From assembly GCA_002434335.1 (NCBI GenBank), contig DJJW01000097.1, positions 51,971-58,399 on the forward strand: a DNA stretch of 6,429 nt, written 5' to 3'. The translations under genes and the position numbers were made by a program. Below the pieces are notes generated by a model. The model was not told where the DNA came from, did not search any database, and saw only the letters and a list, made by a program, of their open reading frames with translations. Of the stretch, positions 5,429 to 6,429 are shown one piece after another; the stretch's first letter is position 1, and each line of letters starts with the position of its first letter. The stretch is from Lachnoclostridium sp. UBA6558 (GTDB lineage: Bacteria > Bacillota > Clostridia > Lachnospirales > Lachnospiraceae).

Positions 5429-5429
5429 G
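5412..5429. repeat. CATTGT-N6-ACAATG inverted repeat over the ppx -10 region
   Basis: Perfect 6-bp arms CATTGT (5412-5417) and ACAATG (5424-5429) flank CGGGAT and overlap the TACAAT -10. ACATTGT also occurs at 5378-5384, and the segments 5378-5389 and 5406-5417 form an 11-of-12 inverted pair. The site could be an operator or a leader hairpin. Confidence 0.4.
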
Positions 5430-5466
5430 CCAGTAGGTTGTACCCAGGCAGTCAGGAGGAATTGAT

Positions 5467-6393
5467 ATGCTGTATGCAATTGTGGATTTAGGTTCCAACA
5501 CTATGAGACTTTGTATTTATGAATCAAGTGAAACAGGGTTAAAGTCTATTTTTGAAAAGAAAACCATGGCGGGCCTTGTGAACTATATCAAAAAAGAGAG
5601 GCTTAGCACAGCAGGAATTAAACGAGCCTGTGATATATTAAATGAGTATAAGCATTATATCAGTAATTTTGGAATAAAAGAGGAAGAGTTAAATATATTT
5701 GCAACAGCTTCCCTTAGAAATATTGTAAATACCAAGGAAGTAATCCAGACAATCAAAGAAATAACCGGTCTGGATGTAGAATTAATATCCGGTGAGGAAG
5801 AAGCTACTCTTGACTTCAAAGGGGCTATAAAGGTATTTCCGGAAAGTTCCGGCGTGTTGGTAGATATCGGCGGCGGAAGTACTGAGCTGGTGTCCTTTCA
5901 GGACAGACAGATTCAATATGCAACCAGTATGCCTGTTGGTTCCTTAAATCTTTACGTAAACTATGTAAAAAAGATTATTCCCAAAGAAGAAGAGAGAGAA
6001 TTAATCAGAGAACATATAAAGGAGACATTAAAGTCCCTGGAATTAAAAGAAGAAACAGCACCTTTTCTCTGCGGTGTAGGCGGTACCATGCGTGCGGCTG
6101 CCAAGCTGAGTAATCAGATATATGGCTATGGAAAAGAGAATATCATAATAAAAACTTCTGATATAAAAGAAATCCTTGATACAATAAAGAATAGCAGAAA
6201 ACAGACCATATCACCGGTATTGCAGGTAATTCCGGATAGAATCCATACGATAATCCCAGGTCTGATTGCGGTGGATACCATAGCAGATTTCTACAATGCA
6301 AAAGAAATATTTGTCAGCCGGTATGGTGTCAGAGAAGGATATCTATACGAAAGAATAATAAAGGAGAATGTGTATGCCCCATCTGGAAAATGA
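5467..6393 (+). CDS. ppx: Ppx/GppA family exopolyphosphatase/guanosine pentaphosphate phosphatase
   Basis: The 308-residue protein is a Ppx/GppA phosphatase of the ASKHA (actin/Hsp70-like) fold, expected to remove terminal phosphates from polyphosphate and/or convert pppGpp to ppGpp in the cytoplasm. The nucleotide/phosphate-binding motifs are intact: VDLGSNTMRL at 6-15, ATASLR at 79-84, SGEEEA at 108-113 with the catalytic-type glutamate, DIGGGSTE at 133-140 and GVGGT at 203-207. It has only the two-lobed core; the C-terminal HD-type domain of the roughly 500-residue enterobacterial enzymes is missing, as in other short family members. The start at 5467 is set by AGGAGGA (5454-5460), 6 nt upstream. 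Its 3' end overlaps ppk1 by 20 nt, pairing polyphosphate breakdown with synthesis, which favours the exopolyphosphatase role over GppA. A putative phosphate-responsive promoter lies upstream. Substrate preference is inferred. Confidence 0.9.
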   Translation: MLYAIVDLGSNTMRLCIYESSETGLKSIFEKKTMAGLVNYIKKERLSTAGIKRACDILNEYKHYISNFGIKEEELNIFATASLRNIVNTKEVIQTIKEITGLDVELISGEEEATLDFKGAIKVFPESSGVLVDIGGGSTELVSFQDRQIQYATSMPVGSLNLYVNYVKKIIPKEEERELIREHIKETLKSLELKEETAPFLCGVGGTMRAAAKLSNQIYGYGKENIIIKTSDIKEILDTIKNSRKQTISPVLQVIPDRIHTIIPGLIAVDTIADFYNAKEIFVSRYGVREGYLYERIIKENVYAPSGK

Positions 6394-6429
6394 TTTCCTG
6401 GAACCCTTTATGCAGAATAGGGAACTGTC
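6374..6429 (+). CDS. ppk1: Polyphosphate kinase, N-terminus only (runs off the window)
   Basis: Eighteen complete codons and two further bases are present. The translation ends FMQNRELS, matching the conserved NRELSWLxFN start of the N-terminal domain of polyphosphate kinase 1, which reversibly polymerises ATP gamma-phosphate into polyphosphate. The start is ATG 6374, with AAGGAG (6361-6366) 7 nt upstream. An in-frame ATG at 6368 sits too close to that site. The gene begins inside the 3' end of ppx in another frame, so the two are probably translationally coupled. The catalytic histidines lie beyond the window. The identification rests on a short motif plus the ppx neighbour. Confidence 0.75.
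   Translation, partial: MPHLENDFLEPFMQNREL

Larger units (their letters stand above)
5061..5466. other. Gene-free intergenic region, 406 bp
   Basis: No credible gene lies here. The first half is the tandem repeat array and its decayed copies. Between 5141 and 5278 the plus strand has one C against about 28 G. From 5349 to 5466 come several inverted repeats and the ppx promoter region. No convincing terminator hairpin with a T-tract follows the DUF5662 gene. Confidence 0.8.

Noticed and set aside
5282..5479. Minus-strand open frame of 65 codons upstream of ppx
   Set aside because: It covers the AT-rich ppx control region and its start lies inside ppx; there is no recognisable product or good ribosome binding site.

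Overview
The window looks like a chromosomal segment from a low-GC Gram-positive bacterium, most likely a Clostridia member of the Lachnospiraceae type. The reasons are AT-rich third codon positions, heavy AGA/AGG use for arginine, strong AGGAGG-type ribosome binding sites, and a lipoprotein signal peptide with a Gram-positive-style lipobox. No rRNA, tRNA, insertion sequence, phage gene or CRISPR array was seen. The genus assignment is inference only.

Layout: (1) 1-1646, the end of an operon whose last gene encodes a siroheme/4Fe-4S nitrite/sulfite reductase; a few codons of an upstream gene may overlap its start. A long hairpin at 1670-1712 closes this unit. (2) 1878-2522, minus strand, a lone lipoprotein gene with two calcium-loop-like motifs and a promoter in the AT-rich gap upstream. 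(3) 2771-4240, plus strand and divergent from the lipoprotein, a 12-helix APC-superfamily amino acid permease. (4) 4241-4496, a gap holding a 120-nt imperfect inverted repeat, a doubtful 70-codon TTG-start ORF and a good promoter. (5) 4497-5060, a DUF5662-type protein with an HD-hydrolase-like His/Asp pattern. (6) 5061-5466, a gene-free stretch with a 19-bp tandem repeat array that starts at the preceding stop codon, then a segment almost without C on the plus strand, then the control region of the next operon. (7) 5467-6429, a Ppx/GppA phosphatase gene overlapping the start of a polyphosphate kinase gene (ppk1) that runs off the window.

How the genes relate: the clearest functional unit is ppx-ppk, a synthesis/degradation pair for inorganic polyphosphate, translationally coupled by a 20-nt overlap. 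Upstream of it lie three exact matches and one partial match to the Firmicutes PhoP-box hexamer at 11-bp steps. They sit where a PhoP-activated promoter would have them, with a TACAAT -10 and no good -35. This suggests phosphate-starvation control and is the observation I would test first. The sulfite reductase belongs to sulfur or nitrogen assimilation. The permease, lipoprotein and DUF5662 protein appear to be separately transcribed, and nothing ties them to one pathway. I see no convincing multi-gene novel system; the notable items are regulatory or structural DNA and the uncharacterised DUF5662 and lipoprotein genes.
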